Source of the DNA: Rhizobium sp. BK399
GTDB taxonomy: Bacteria; Pseudomonadota; Alphaproteobacteria; Rhizobiales; Rhizobiaceae
Length of the DNA stretch: 64,000 nt
Direction: 5' to 3'
Assembly (NCBI RefSeq): GCF_014194695.1
Contig: NZ_JACIAH010000003.1
Span: 62,001 to 126,000 of the forward strand
The notes below the pieces were generated by a model, which was not told the origin of the DNA, searched no databases, and worked only from the letters and a program-made list of their open reading frames with translations. The translations under genes and the position numbers were made by a program. This document shows positions 25,609 through 34,473 of the stretch, in pieces; within the stretch, counting starts at the first letter, position 1; each line of letters starts with the position of its first letter.

Positions 25609-26805
25609 CTATTTTGCCTGCAACTCCATCAAGAACAGCCGTTCAAGAATTCCCTCAAATCGATCCGCAATCCGATCAATCCCGAAACTTCTCTCGGCAT
25701 ACGCGCGACCATTTGCGCCAAGCTTCGCCCGGACCTCCGCACGCTCAGCCAACTGACGAAAATTGGTCACGAAATCTGCGTGATTGCCGGGTTCCGAAAC
25801 GAGCCCGGCTTGCTCCCGCTCGAGGATTCTCCGAGCGAGATTTCCTGCGGGGATGGCGGCGAGTACTGGCTTCCCGGAGCAGAGGTAAGTGAGTACCTTC
25901 GACGGCACCGAAAAGATCCCAGCATCGGCTTCGATCATGGCGATCAGTATGTCGGCATCAGCCAACACCCCCGGCAGATCCGAGAATCGAACCCACGGTC
26001 GGACCACGAGGTTGGTTATGCCTTCGGTCTTTGCACGATGCGCGAGCTCGTCTGCCGCGCGGCCCTCGGAGAGGACGTCAATCGTCACGGTCAGCGCTTT
26101 CGCCGCAGAAAGAAGAACCTCGGGATTGTGCTTGTAGCCCAACGTTCCCGCGTAAACGGCGTGTATCGTTCCATTTCCCGGCTTCGCTCGCCCTTGCGCG
26201 CTCACATCATTCAGCGGCGCCCAATTTTCAATGACGGAAATATCGTGAGTTGAGACGCCGTTGTTGCAAAGAAACGGGACAAAGTCGTCCGTGATCGCGA
26301 CGATATGGTCGCTTCCCCTCAAGAGGTCGTATTCGAGCTTGCGATAGCGCTTGGCGACAAGGCTGCCGAGCACCGGAAGCTTACGGGGCAAGATGCGGCC
26401 GATCGCTTCGCTATAGATATCCTGAAGCCAGAAGACGAATTTTGCTCCGATCGCCCGTGTCGCTTTGTAGATCACGGCTTGGGTATCCAGCGGGGCGTTG
26501 GAGGAAATAACGACCTCCGGCCGAAATTGCTGGATTTGAACTGCAACCAACCGTCCGGTTTCGATCTCTTGGGACCTTCGCCTGAGGAAACTGTTCTTGT
26601 GAAAGACTCCGTCCAGACGAACACCTGCGATCTGCAAGCTCGTGGGATCATCCGAACGGTTCGTCAGGTCGCCCTTAGGGGTTTGAAAGCTCTCTGAATG
26701 GACGTGGAAAACCTGATGGCCGCGTTCTGCAAGACAGCGCGACAGCTCGACCTGAAAAGGGTGACCCGAGTAATCATGAATAAGTATACGCCGTCGGCAA
26801 TTCAT
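25609..26805 (-). CDS. Glycosyltransferase family 4 (WbuB-like)
   Basis: This 398-residue GT-B enzyme has an N-terminal acceptor domain (ILIHDYSGHPFQVELSRCLA) and a C-terminal nucleotide-sugar domain with YAGTLGYKHNPEVLLSAAKAL, LADADILIAMIEADAGIFSV and PSKVLTYLCSGKPVLAAIPAG. The E-x7-E-like pair of GT4 is here DAGIFSVPSKVLTY. It resembles WbuB/FcbD-type transferases. ATG 26805 has GAGAAA 6 bases upstream; the frame's earlier start has none. It is the only glycosyltransferase in this operon, so other transferases and a priming enzyme must act in trans. Confidence 0.87.
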   Translation of the reverse strand: MNCRRRILIHDYSGHPFQVELSRCLAERGHQVFHVHSESFQTPKGDLTNRSDDPTSLQIAGVRLDGVFHKNSFLRRRSQEIETGRLVAVQIQQFRPEVVISSNAPLDTQAVIYKATRAIGAKFVFWLQDIYSEAIGRILPRKLPVLGSLVAKRYRKLEYDLLRGSDHIVAITDDFVPFLCNNGVSTHDISVIENWAPLNDVSAQGRAKPGNGTIHAVYAGTLGYKHNPEVLLSAAKALTVTIDVLSEGRAADELAHRAKTEGITNLVVRPWVRFSDLPGVLADADILIAMIEADAGIFSVPSKVLTYLCSGKPVLAAIPAGNLARRILEREQAGLVSEPGNHADFVTNFRQLAERAEVRAKLGANGRAYAERSFGIDRIADRFEGILERLFLMELQAK

Positions 26806-26940
26806 GTCTTTTCTCAGATGAAATGAAGAAAAAGATGCCGCAAATTGACCGCCCCAGCAGAAAGCCGCCGCCACTGCTGTATTCCAACCACCCCCGCGCA
26901 GCCTGCTGCTCGGCTGAAGCCTACGCCACGCACGCAGTTC

Positions 26941-28776
26941 TTAGGCACTTGCAAGAACATAATGCCCTCCAACCGCGAACCACTTGCGTTGATCCCGTCT
27001 GTTCAGCACCGCGATGATTGGCGCTGCATCTCTCGTATGGCCCCTTAGGGCGGTGACTGCCTTTCGCGCGGCCTTTTGAGGCGTAGTCGCCCACTGCACG
27101 ACGAAGAGCACAGCGTCGCTCAGCCGCGCGAGATAGAGGGCATCAACAGCCGCCTCCATTGGAGGCGTGTCGACGATAATGTAGTCGAAGTGCTGGCGTG
27201 CTCGCTCCAGCAGTTTCCTGACCCGCGGCCCCATCAGAAGCTCGTCCGTCGGAAATTCGGCGGGCCGTGCGCCGAGGATCACGGAGAGGTTGGTAGCGTG
27301 ATCTGTCACCACCATGTTCGCGAGACCGGGATCAGGCTCGCCACGCAAAAGATTGACGAATGCCGATGTCGGCTCGCGATCGACATGCCGATGGATGCTG
27401 GGCTTGCGAAGGTCGCAATCGACGAGCAGTGTCCGCTTTCCGGCCAAAGCATAGGTACGTGCCAGGGAGGTCGCGAGCGTTGACCTTCCCTCTCCAGAGA
27501 GCGCCGAAGCAACCATAACGACGACGCCTGTTTCGGTCTCAGGTTCGAGGAGCCCGGCATTTCGCAATAACGTCTGATCCAGCGACACGCGGATGCGTCG
27601 CAGTGATTCAGAGAAGAGCGAGAGCGGGGCTGACATGATTGTGTCGGAAAGGCCTCGCCCGTGCGGCTTTTCAACTTCGCTGCCTGCCTGATCCGGCGTT
27701 ACCGAGGCGAGCGGAATGTTCAGTACTGCGCTTACCTGATCCTCACTTGTAAAGCCGCCTATAAAGAATTCCCGGAGCAAGGCGCCTCCAATGCCCAGAC
27801 CCAGCGCCAGGATGGCCATCACTGCGAGCACAAGACCTTTCCTCGGATACGATGGCTCGATCGGGGCGAGCGCTGCGGATACTATGCGACTGTCGGCGAC
27901 CTGGAGACTCGCCTGCGCCTCGAAATCCTGCAGTCGCGTCAAAAGGTTCTGATATTGGGTCCTTGCGACCTGCGCCGATTGCTGCAGCGCATAGTATTGG
28001 GTGAGGATTTCCGAGGATACACCGCGCCCGTAGCTTGGACCGCGCGCATCGGAGGCGGTTTCGCCAAATTGCGCGTCCGCCAGCCGCAACTGCTGCAGCG
28101 ATCCGGCGGCTTGGAGATTGCCATGGGAGGTGACGAACAGATCGAGATTTCGCTCATTCTGCGCAAGGACGTCTCGAGCGGCCGTGACCTGATGCTCGAG
28201 AATCTTGCCGGCCGAGACTGTATTCGCGACTTTTGCCTCGACCTGTTTCTTGATGTAGACAGCCGTCACAAGATTTGCGAGCCGCGCCGCCTTCTCGGCA
28301 TCCTTCGACGTCACACCGACGGTGATAAGATAGGTCAGACCTTCGCGGCGAACCCGGACCGCGTACCTGAAAGAGTTAAGAACGGCCCCAATCGCCTTGT
28401 CGCCCGACGACGCCGTCCGCTTGAGGCCAACGACGGCCAGTAGCGGTTCCATGAAACCATTGGATGTAAACTCCGGGTCGGAGAGGAGATTGCCGTCCCT
28501 TATGACGTCGAGGAGCACTGCATCGGATCGAACGATGCGAACCTCGCCCTCTACTCGGGAGTTGTCGGTCAGGCCGCTTGTGGCGGCAGTATTGGGGTCG
28601 AGAAGATTCTTTGAACTCGTATCGACAAGAACCAGCGACTGAGCGGTATACCGCGGTGAGAGAGAGAAGAGGACAGCAACACTCAGCAGGAAGATCGGCA
28701 GAGCCACCGCCAATATTGTACGGACTTGCCGGTGGGCTAGTCCAATCAGCATTCGAGGGTCTGCGACATCGTTCAT
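26941..28776 (-). CDS. Wzz/BY-kinase-like polysaccharide co-polymerase with altered P-loop
   Basis: This 611-residue inner-membrane protein is of the Wzc/ExoP type. TM1 is at about 20-40, followed by a Wzz domain with periplasmic coiled coil (about 170-290), TM2 at about 310-330 after a proline-rich PIEPSYPRKG, and a cytoplasmic ATPase domain. Walker A reads ALSGEGRST, with Arg431 where BY-kinases have the ATP-binding Lys. Walker A' (LLVDCDLRKP) and Walker B (IIVDTPP) are normal. The usual C-terminal Tyr cluster is reduced to one Tyr in GGHYVLASA. It likely sets chain length and export with the flippase and polymerase; tyrosine-kinase activity is doubtful. ATG 28776 is preferred over a TTG at 28794. 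Confidence 0.88.
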   Translation of the reverse strand: MNDVADPRMLIGLAHRQVRTILAVALPIFLLSVAVLFSLSPRYTAQSLVLVDTSSKNLLDPNTAATSGLTDNSRVEGEVRIVRSDAVLLDVIRDGNLLSDPEFTSNGFMEPLLAVVGLKRTASSGDKAIGAVLNSFRYAVRVRREGLTYLITVGVTSKDAEKAARLANLVTAVYIKKQVEAKVANTVSAGKILEHQVTAARDVLAQNERNLDLFVTSHGNLQAAGSLQQLRLADAQFGETASDARGPSYGRGVSSEILTQYYALQQSAQVARTQYQNLLTRLQDFEAQASLQVADSRIVSAALAPIEPSYPRKGLVLAVMAILALGLGIGGALLREFFIGGFTSEDQVSAVLNIPLASVTPDQAGSEVEKPHGRGLSDTIMSAPLSLFSESLRRIRVSLDQTLLRNAGLLEPETETGVVVMVASALSGEGRSTLATSLARTYALAGKRTLLVDCDLRKPSIHRHVDREPTSAFVNLLRGEPDPGLANMVVTDHATNLSVILGARPAEFPTDELLMGPRVRKLLERARQHFDYIIVDTPPMEAAVDALYLARLSDAVLFVVQWATTPQKAARKAVTALRGHTRDAAPIIAVLNRRDQRKWFAVGGHYVLASA

Positions 28777-28945
28777 GCGAATGCAAACCCTCAACCGATA
28801 CAGCCGAATACTCGCTCAGGTTTTATCGCGCAAACAATTACCACAGCAGGGACGCTTCACAACCACAGATAATCCTATTGGATTATCACCCCCTGCATTT
28901 GAATGAAGCCTGCCGGATGGTCGAGGGCCATCCGACAGGAGTTGC

Positions 28946-29554
28946 TTAGCGATATGGCTCGAAGAACCTCTGAATGGCATCGATTTCGTTCTGCCTGATA
29001 TCGTGCCCACCGGCATGCCATTCCGTCGTGGTGGAAGCATTCTGCGCCTCAAAATACTCCGCCAAGGCCCTCGTCACGGGCGCAGGACTGATCGGGTCGC
29101 GCTCACCGGCAGTGATCAGTACCTTTCGTCCGCCGAGCGCTGGATTTGCCTTCGGTTGAAACGGGATCAGCGGGTGCATCAGAACCGAAGCATTGAACAA
29201 TCCCTTTTCGATCAGCACGTTGGCAAGGATATTTGCGCCGTTCGAGAAGCCAAGCCCGAGGACATCGGTCGCCTCATGTTCTTTCGCAAGCGTTGCGACA
29301 AAGGACACCATCTTTTCCGTTGCTCGAGCAAGATCCGCCATATCGTAGACGCCCTCGCCGGTACGCTTGAAAAAGCGTGCTGCGCCGAACTCGGAAACAT
29401 CGCCGCGCGGCGATACGATCGTCGCTTCCGGCAACAAGCGTCGCCCAAAATCAAAAAACTGGTTCTCGTCGCCGCCCGTTCCGTGCAGTACGACAAGAAT
29501 GGGCTTTCCGGGTGCACCGGCCTGGAGCCGGTGCACATAGCTGTTATCGGTCAT
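28946..29554 (-). CDS. mhqD: MhqD-like alpha/beta hydrolase (carboxylesterase type)
   Basis: This 202-residue single-domain serine hydrolase has HGTGGDENQF (oxyanion region, 24-33), the nucleophile elbow GFSNGAN near 105, GERDPISP with the catalytic Asp near 152, and GGHDI with His near 184. It resembles the phospholipase/carboxylesterase family and Bacillus MhqD. It lies 11 bases downstream of an mhqO-like dioxygenase gene, the same pairing as in the Bacillus mhq regulon for quinone and catechol stress, which supports that role. GGGGA lies before the ATG. Confidence 0.85.
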   Translation of the reverse strand: MTDNSYVHRLQAGAPGKPILVVLHGTGGDENQFFDFGRRLLPEATIVSPRGDVSEFGAARFFKRTGEGVYDMADLARATEKMVSFVATLAKEHEATDVLGLGFSNGANILANVLIEKGLFNASVLMHPLIPFQPKANPALGGRKVLITAGERDPISPAPVTRALAEYFEAQNASTTTEWHAGGHDIRQNEIDAIQRFFEPYR

Positions 29555-29565
29555 CGTGTGTCCCC

Positions 29566-30498
29566 TTAGGCTTCCAACGGCTGCAGGTGCTGCTCGATAA
29601 GAGCGCGCATGTGCTGATGTTGCTGCGGCAGTTTCAGTGCTTCACCGAGATGCGCCGTGTCCTCGTCACGGTTGAAGCCGGGTTCGTTGGTCGCAATCTC
29701 AAACAAGATGCCACCTGGGGTGCGGAAGTAGATCGCCCAGAAGTAATCGCGGTCGATGACAGGCGTAACCTGATATCCCGTATCCATCAGCGCTTTGCGC
29801 ACTTCGAGCTGCTTCTCGCGGTTCTCCACGGCGAAAGCGACATGGTGCACCGAACCTGCGCCTGGCAGAGCTCGCGAGAGGTTTGGCATGGTTTCCAGGT
29901 CGACGAGATGGGCACCGTTTCCGCCGGGAATGGTCAGGCGCTTCACGCCATCGCGCTCTTCCTGGACTTCGTAGCCCATGAATCTAAGCAGCTCGGACGT
30001 GGCGCCGTCATCGCGCAGTCGCATGGCGACCGAGTGAAACCCGCGGATCGCGTGGTCCTCGCTGATGCCGCCGTGCGTCCAGGGCAGACGATCGTCTTCC
30101 TTGACTTCAACCAGCGCAAAGCCGTCGCCATCGGGACCGCCAAAGTTCAGGCGCTTTTCGCCGAATGCTTCCTCGGTCTTCAGGCCGGTGACATTCAATT
30201 TGTTCAAACGATCGCTCCAGAAACCGAGCGAACCCTGCGGGACAGAGAAAACGGTGGTCCCGACCTCACCGGTTCCCGGACGTCCTTGCGGCATCTTCGG
30301 GAATGGGAAGTACGTCATGATCGTACCTGGCGCGCCGGTCTCGTCACCATAGTAGAGGTGATAGACGTCAGGTGCGTCGAAGTTCACGGTCTTCTTGACG
30401 CGACGCAGACCGAGCGCATTGGTGAAAAACTGGTTGTTGGTGCGGGCATCCTCCGCCATCGATGTGACGTGGTGCAGACCCTTGATTTGATCGAGCAT
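29566..30498 (-). CDS. mhqO: MhqO-like ring-cleaving dioxygenase (VOC family)
   Basis: This is a 310-residue protein with two tandem glyoxalase/VOC domains. Metal ligands are expected at His9 (GLHHVTSMA), His in the SVHHVAFAV block of the second half, and Glu in GGILFEIATNEPG. The family opens hydroquinone- or catechol-type rings and in Bacillus relieves methylhydroquinone stress. It is the first gene of the pair with the hydrolase. A 24-bp dyad lies about 110 bases upstream. No regulator is adjacent. Confidence 0.88.
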   Translation of the reverse strand: MLDQIKGLHHVTSMAEDARTNNQFFTNALGLRRVKKTVNFDAPDVYHLYYGDETGAPGTIMTYFPFPKMPQGRPGTGEVGTTVFSVPQGSLGFWSDRLNKLNVTGLKTEEAFGEKRLNFGGPDGDGFALVEVKEDDRLPWTHGGISEDHAIRGFHSVAMRLRDDGATSELLRFMGYEVQEERDGVKRLTIPGGNGAHLVDLETMPNLSRALPGAGSVHHVAFAVENREKQLEVRKALMDTGYQVTPVIDRDYFWAIYFRTPGGILFEIATNEPGFNRDEDTAHLGEALKLPQQHQHMRALIEQHLQPLEA

Positions 30499-30605
30499 TT
30501 GAGACCCCTTTCTTGCCCGCCTCGCGGGCTTCGGATGGGATATAGATGATCGCTAAGGGTCGATCGGAATAGCCCCGACGACCAGAACGCATTGTCTCCT
30601 TTTAG

Positions 30606-30629
30606 TGAACGACAAATAAAGATCGTTCA
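30606..30629. promoter_or_regulatory. Inverted repeat TGAACGA-N10-TCGTTCA upstream of mhqO
   Basis: Perfect 7-bp arms at 30606-30612 and 30623-30629 flank an AT-rich 10-base spacer, in the 139-bp gap between mhqO's start and ung's stop. There is no T run, so it is not an intrinsic terminator. Size and place suit a MarR- or TetR-type operator controlling mhqOD. Confidence 0.5.
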
Positions 30630-30637
30630 GAAAGAGC

Positions 30638-31339
30638 CTAAAGATCAGTTGGGTTCGTGGGCAACTGCCAGTCGATCGGCGCCCGGCCGCGCGCCTGCAA
30701 GAAGGCATTGGCCTTGGAAAAATGGCCAGAGCCAAAGAAGCCGCTGTGTGCGGAAAGTGGCGACGGATGCGGCGCCTTCAACACCAGATGACGCGACGTA
30801 TCCACGAAGGCGGCCTTCCTTTGCGCATAGGAGCCCCAAAGCATGAAGACCACCGCGTCGCATTCGTCGTTGACCTTGCGAATGACAGCGTCGGTGAAGC
30901 GCTCCCACCCCTTGCCCTGGTGCGATGCAGCCTGAGCCTCCTCGACCGTCAGCACGCTGTTCAGCAACAGCACGCCCTGCCGCGCCCAATGTTCCAGAAA
31001 TCCATGCCGCGCCGGCTGAACTCCCAGGTCGCTTTGCATTTCCTTGTAAATATTGACGAGTGAGGGCGGAATTCGCACGCCCGGTCGGACGCTGAAGCAA
31101 AGGCCATGCGCTTGCCCGAGTCCATGATAAGGGTCCTGCCCGAGGATCACGACCTTGACGTCCGCCAGTGGCGTGAGGTCGAGAGCGCGGAAGTACTCAG
31201 ACCCCTTCGGAAAGATCCTTTTTCCTCCCTGCTTCTGGGCGAGGAGGAACGCCTTTAGCTGCTGCATGTAGAGACTGGAGAATTCGCCAGCGAGTGCGTT
31301 CTTCCAGCTCTCCTCCAGCGCGATCGATTGTTCATCCAT
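30638..31339 (-). CDS. ung: Uracil-DNA glycosylase
   Basis: This family 1 enzyme removes uracil from DNA. The catalytic water-activating loop GQDPYHG is at 67-73 (Asp69), followed by AHGLCFSV, and the C-terminal [21 protein letters not shown] holds the catalytic His and the DNA-intercalating loop. The length of 233 residues is normal. AGGA precedes the ATG. Confidence 0.97.
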   Translation of the reverse strand: MDEQSIALEESWKNALAGEFSSLYMQQLKAFLLAQKQGGKRIFPKGSEYFRALDLTPLADVKVVILGQDPYHGLGQAHGLCFSVRPGVRIPPSLVNIYKEMQSDLGVQPARHGFLEHWARQGVLLLNSVLTVEEAQAASHQGKGWERFTDAVIRKVNDECDAVVFMLWGSYAQRKAAFVDTSRHLVLKAPHPSPLSAHSGFFGSGHFSKANAFLQARGRAPIDWQLPTNPTDL

Positions 31340-31491
31340 TGACAGTCCTCATCCGCTTCTGCGCGCTTTCAACTTGCCTCGAGGCGGGAATTGGCGGACA
31401 TTTTATTGTTGGCCGTCGGCAATATTTACAAATGCGGGGTAGATTGCGTTCAAATCGCAGGTGAATTCAAGCGCGTCGGGAACCTTTCAAG

Positions 31492-32916
31492 ATGAAATTC
31501 GGAACAAGTGGACTTCGCGGCCTGTCTGTCGACCTCAAGGGGCGCGCTTCGGCACTTTATGCCACCGCGTTCGGACGCTACCTGCTCGACAGCGGACTGG
31601 CGCGCGCGGGCGACGCCATCCTGATCGGCCGGGACTACCGGGATTCGAGTCCAGAAATCACGGCCAACTGCACTGATGCCCTTGTCAGCCTCGGTTTCGA
31701 TGTCCAGGACTGCGGCACGCCGCCGACGCCAGCCCTTGCGCTTTATGGTCTCCAGCAAAAGGCCGCCTGTCTGATGGTGACCGGTTCGCACATACCTGCT
31801 GATCGTAACGGCATCAAGTTCTATCGGCCGGACGGCGAGATCGACAAAGCAGACGAGGCGGCAATCACCGCTTTGGCAACAGAACTCGATCGTACCGGCT
31901 TTGCGTTTGCGCCCCGCGGCACACGTCCGCACGAGGTTTCGTCCGAATGCCTGACGGCCTTCCGCGAACGGAATGCCAATATTCTTCCCGCGGGCGCGCT
32001 TGCTGGCCTCAAGGTCGGCATCTACCAGCATAGCACGGTCGCCCGCGACCTGCTTGTGGATCTCTTGAAGCATTACGGCGCGACAGTTGTCCCGTTTGGC
32101 CGGTCAGAGACATTCAATCCTGTCGACACCGAAGCCGTTTCCGAAGAAACGATTGCCAAACTGACGGATGCCGCCAGACAACATGACCTCGATGCGATCG
32201 TCTCCGCCGATGGGGATGGCGATCGTCCGCTGGTGACAGATGAGACGGGCACGCCGCTGCGCGGTGATCTTCTTGGATTGATCGCCACAAACTTCCTCGG
32301 TGCGACCGCAGTGGTTACACCGGTTACGTCGAATTCCGGGATCGAATCTGCGGGGCGCTTTAGCGTCATTCGCACCCGCGTCGGCTCCCCCTTTGTGATA
32401 TCGGGCATGCAAGAGGCAATCACAGCGGGCCAGAACCATGTCGCAGGCTTCGAGGCGAATGGCGGCGTGCTGACGGCGAGCGATTCCGAAGTCAACGGCC
32501 ACACGCTGCGCGCCCTGCCGACGCGCGATTGCTTCGTGCCCATCCTGGCGACGCTGTTTCTTGCAGCATCCAGACGGCAGCCGCTTTCGGTCATCGTTGC
32601 TTCCTACGGCCTGCCGTTTACCATGGCTGACCGTCTCGAAGACTTTCCGGTTGAGACAAGTGCCCGTCTGATGGCGCATCTCCGTTCCGGGTCTTCCAAC
32701 CTCGCGGCGTTTCTGGAGCCGATCGGCAAAGTTGGCAGCGTCAGCGATATCGACGGGCTGCGTGTCACGCTGAAGGACCGACGAATCATTCATTTCCGTC
32801 CCTCCGGCAATGCTCCGGAAATGCGCTGCTACGTTGAGGCAGAAGGCGAAGCCGCCGCCGCAGCGTTGCTCGGTGCCGGACTGCAACGCATCCGCTGGTG
32901 GGCCAAGACGAACTGA
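31492..32916 (+). CDS. manB: Phosphomannomutase (ManB/NoeK-type)
   Basis: This 474-residue alpha-D-phosphohexomutase has all four family sites: start KFGTSGLRG, phosphoserine loop TGSHIPADRNGIK (Ser99), metal loop SADGDGDRP at about 239-247, and phosphate-binding RPSGNAPEMRCYVEAE at the C-terminus. It interconverts mannose-6-phosphate and mannose-1-phosphate. manC starts 34 bases downstream, which supports phosphomannomutase over phosphoglucomutase. Rhizobial noeK has this size and partner. Confidence 0.9.
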   Translation: MKFGTSGLRGLSVDLKGRASALYATAFGRYLLDSGLARAGDAILIGRDYRDSSPEITANCTDALVSLGFDVQDCGTPPTPALALYGLQQKAACLMVTGSHIPADRNGIKFYRPDGEIDKADEAAITALATELDRTGFAFAPRGTRPHEVSSECLTAFRERNANILPAGALAGLKVGIYQHSTVARDLLVDLLKHYGATVVPFGRSETFNPVDTEAVSEETIAKLTDAARQHDLDAIVSADGDGDRPLVTDETGTPLRGDLLGLIATNFLGATAVVTPVTSNSGIESAGRFSVIRTRVGSPFVISGMQEAITAGQNHVAGFEANGGVLTASDSEVNGHTLRALPTRDCFVPILATLFLAASRRQPLSVIVASYGLPFTMADRLEDFPVETSARLMAHLRSGSSNLAAFLEPIGKVGSVSDIDGLRVTLKDRRIIHFRPSGNAPEMRCYVEAEGEAAAAALLGAGLQRIRWWAKTN

Positions 32917-32950
32917 TCGACCAAGCAAGAGATAGTCAAGGATATTAGAG

Positions 32951-34378
32951 ATGACGAAGAAGATCGTTCCCGTGATCATGGCAGGCGGCAAAGGTACTCG
33001 GCTTTGGCCATTGTCACGCGCTGCAGCACCGAAGCAGTTCATCCGTTTCGTTGGCGACAAGACACTTTTTCAGGAAACGCTGCGGCGCGTGTCCGATCCC
33101 GCGCTCTACGAAGCGCCCGTGATTCTTACCAACGAAGAATTCCGCTTTCTCGTCGCCGAGCAAGCGCGTGAGCTGGACATCGACCTCGCCGCCATCTTGC
33201 TCGAACCGGTTGCCCGCAATACCGCCGCCGCCGTAGCCGCCGCTGCGACGCTGGTACGCGACCGTTTTGACGAGGACACCATTATGCACGTGCTCGGCTC
33301 CGACTACGAAATCGTTGCCGACGACACCTACTTTGGCTGTGTCAACATTGCTGCCGCAACGGCGGCCGAGGGAAAGCTGGCAACTTTCGGCATACAGCCG
33401 ACCGAGCCTGCAACGGGCTACGGCTACATCGAGGGTGGGGAGCAGCTTCCTTCGGGTGCTCGGGTGGTGGCACGATTCATCGAAAAGCCGCCACTCGCCA
33501 ATGCAGAAGAAATGCTCGCCGCTGGCGGTTTCTATTGGAATTCCGGCATGTTCATGTTTTCGGTTTCGCGTCTGCTCGCCGAAATGCGCACCTATGCTGC
33601 ACCGGTATTGAAGGCAGCAGCCGACTCGCTCGCAAAAAGCGTCAGGGATCTCGACTTCATCCGTCTCGACAAGGCAGCGTTCTCCGCGGCCCCGAACATC
33701 TCGATCGACTACGCGATCATGGAGAAGACGAGCAACGCCGCCGTCGTCCCCTCGCCGTTCAAGTGGTCCGACCTCGGCAGCTGGGATTCCGTCTGGAAGA
33801 GCGGTAGCCGCGATGAATATGGCAATGTGGCAGCCGGCAATACGACGGTCGTCAACACCAAGAACTCGCTCATCATGACACATGGTGTACACCTAGCCGT
33901 CCAGGGCATGGACGATATCGCTGTCATCGCCAGCGAGGACGCCGTGTATGTCGGCCGACTGCAGGACAGCCAGGACGTCGGCAACCTCGTGAAGATGCTC
34001 GCCTCCGCCCCCACGACATCGCAGCTGACCGAGACCCATCCCACCTCCTACCGGCCTTGGGGCGGCTATACCTCGGTGCTGAACGGCGACCGCTTCCAGG
34101 TGAAACGCATCTTCGTCACGCCGGGCAAGAAACTGTCACTACAGAAGCACCACCACCGCTCCGAGCATTGGATCGTCGTCAAGGGCACGGCCGAGGTGAC
34201 CATCGGCGAGAACGTGCAGATGCTGAGAGAGAACGAATCCGTCTACATCCCGCTCGGCGAAATCCATCGCCTGGCCAACCCGGGCAAGATCATGCTCGAG
34301 CTGATCGAAGTGCAGACCGGATCCTATCTCGGCGAAGACGATATCATCCGTATCGTGGACGAGTTCGGCCGCAGCTGA
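32951..34378 (+). CDS. manC: Mannose-1-phosphate guanylyltransferase / mannose-6-phosphate isomerase
   Basis: This 475-residue bifunctional type II enzyme has a nucleotidyltransferase domain (1-290) beginning VIMAGGKGTRLWPLSR (8-23), with FIEKPP and GFYWNSGMFMF. A C-terminal cupin isomerase domain has QKHHHRSEHWIVVKGTAEVT and PLGEIHRLANPGK. It makes GDP-mannose from mannose-1-phosphate and can also isomerise fructose-6-phosphate to mannose-6-phosphate. AAGGA lies 8 bases before the ATG. With the upstream mutase it forms a complete GDP-mannose route, the substrate for the epimerase at 24.6-25.6 kb. Rhizobial relatives are named noeJ. Confidence 0.94.
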   Translation: MTKKIVPVIMAGGKGTRLWPLSRAAAPKQFIRFVGDKTLFQETLRRVSDPALYEAPVILTNEEFRFLVAEQARELDIDLAAILLEPVARNTAAAVAAAATLVRDRFDEDTIMHVLGSDYEIVADDTYFGCVNIAAATAAEGKLATFGIQPTEPATGYGYIEGGEQLPSGARVVARFIEKPPLANAEEMLAAGGFYWNSGMFMFSVSRLLAEMRTYAAPVLKAAADSLAKSVRDLDFIRLDKAAFSAAPNISIDYAIMEKTSNAAVVPSPFKWSDLGSWDSVWKSGSRDEYGNVAAGNTTVVNTKNSLIMTHGVHLAVQGMDDIAVIASEDAVYVGRLQDSQDVGNLVKMLASAPTTSQLTETHPTSYRPWGGYTSVLNGDRFQVKRIFVTPGKKLSLQKHHHRSEHWIVVKGTAEVTIGENVQMLRENESVYIPLGEIHRLANPGKIMLELIEVQTGSYLGEDDIIRIVDEFGRS

Positions 34379-34419
34379 TCACTGTTGTCTTGAACTTATA
34401 AACTTCCCCCTGTAACACC

Positions 34420-34451
34420 ATCGCGGCTCCGCCAACCGGCCGGGCCGCGAT
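34420..34451. repeat. Hairpin ATCGCGGC/GCCGCGAT between manC and rkpK
   Basis: Perfect 8-bp arms at 34420-34427 and 34444-34451 with a 16-base GC-rich loop lie 42 bases after manC and 23 bases before rkpK. No T tract follows, so it may be a factor-dependent terminator or a leader structure. Confidence 0.4.
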
Positions 34452-34473
34452 CGCCGTCTCAGGGAATGAATCC

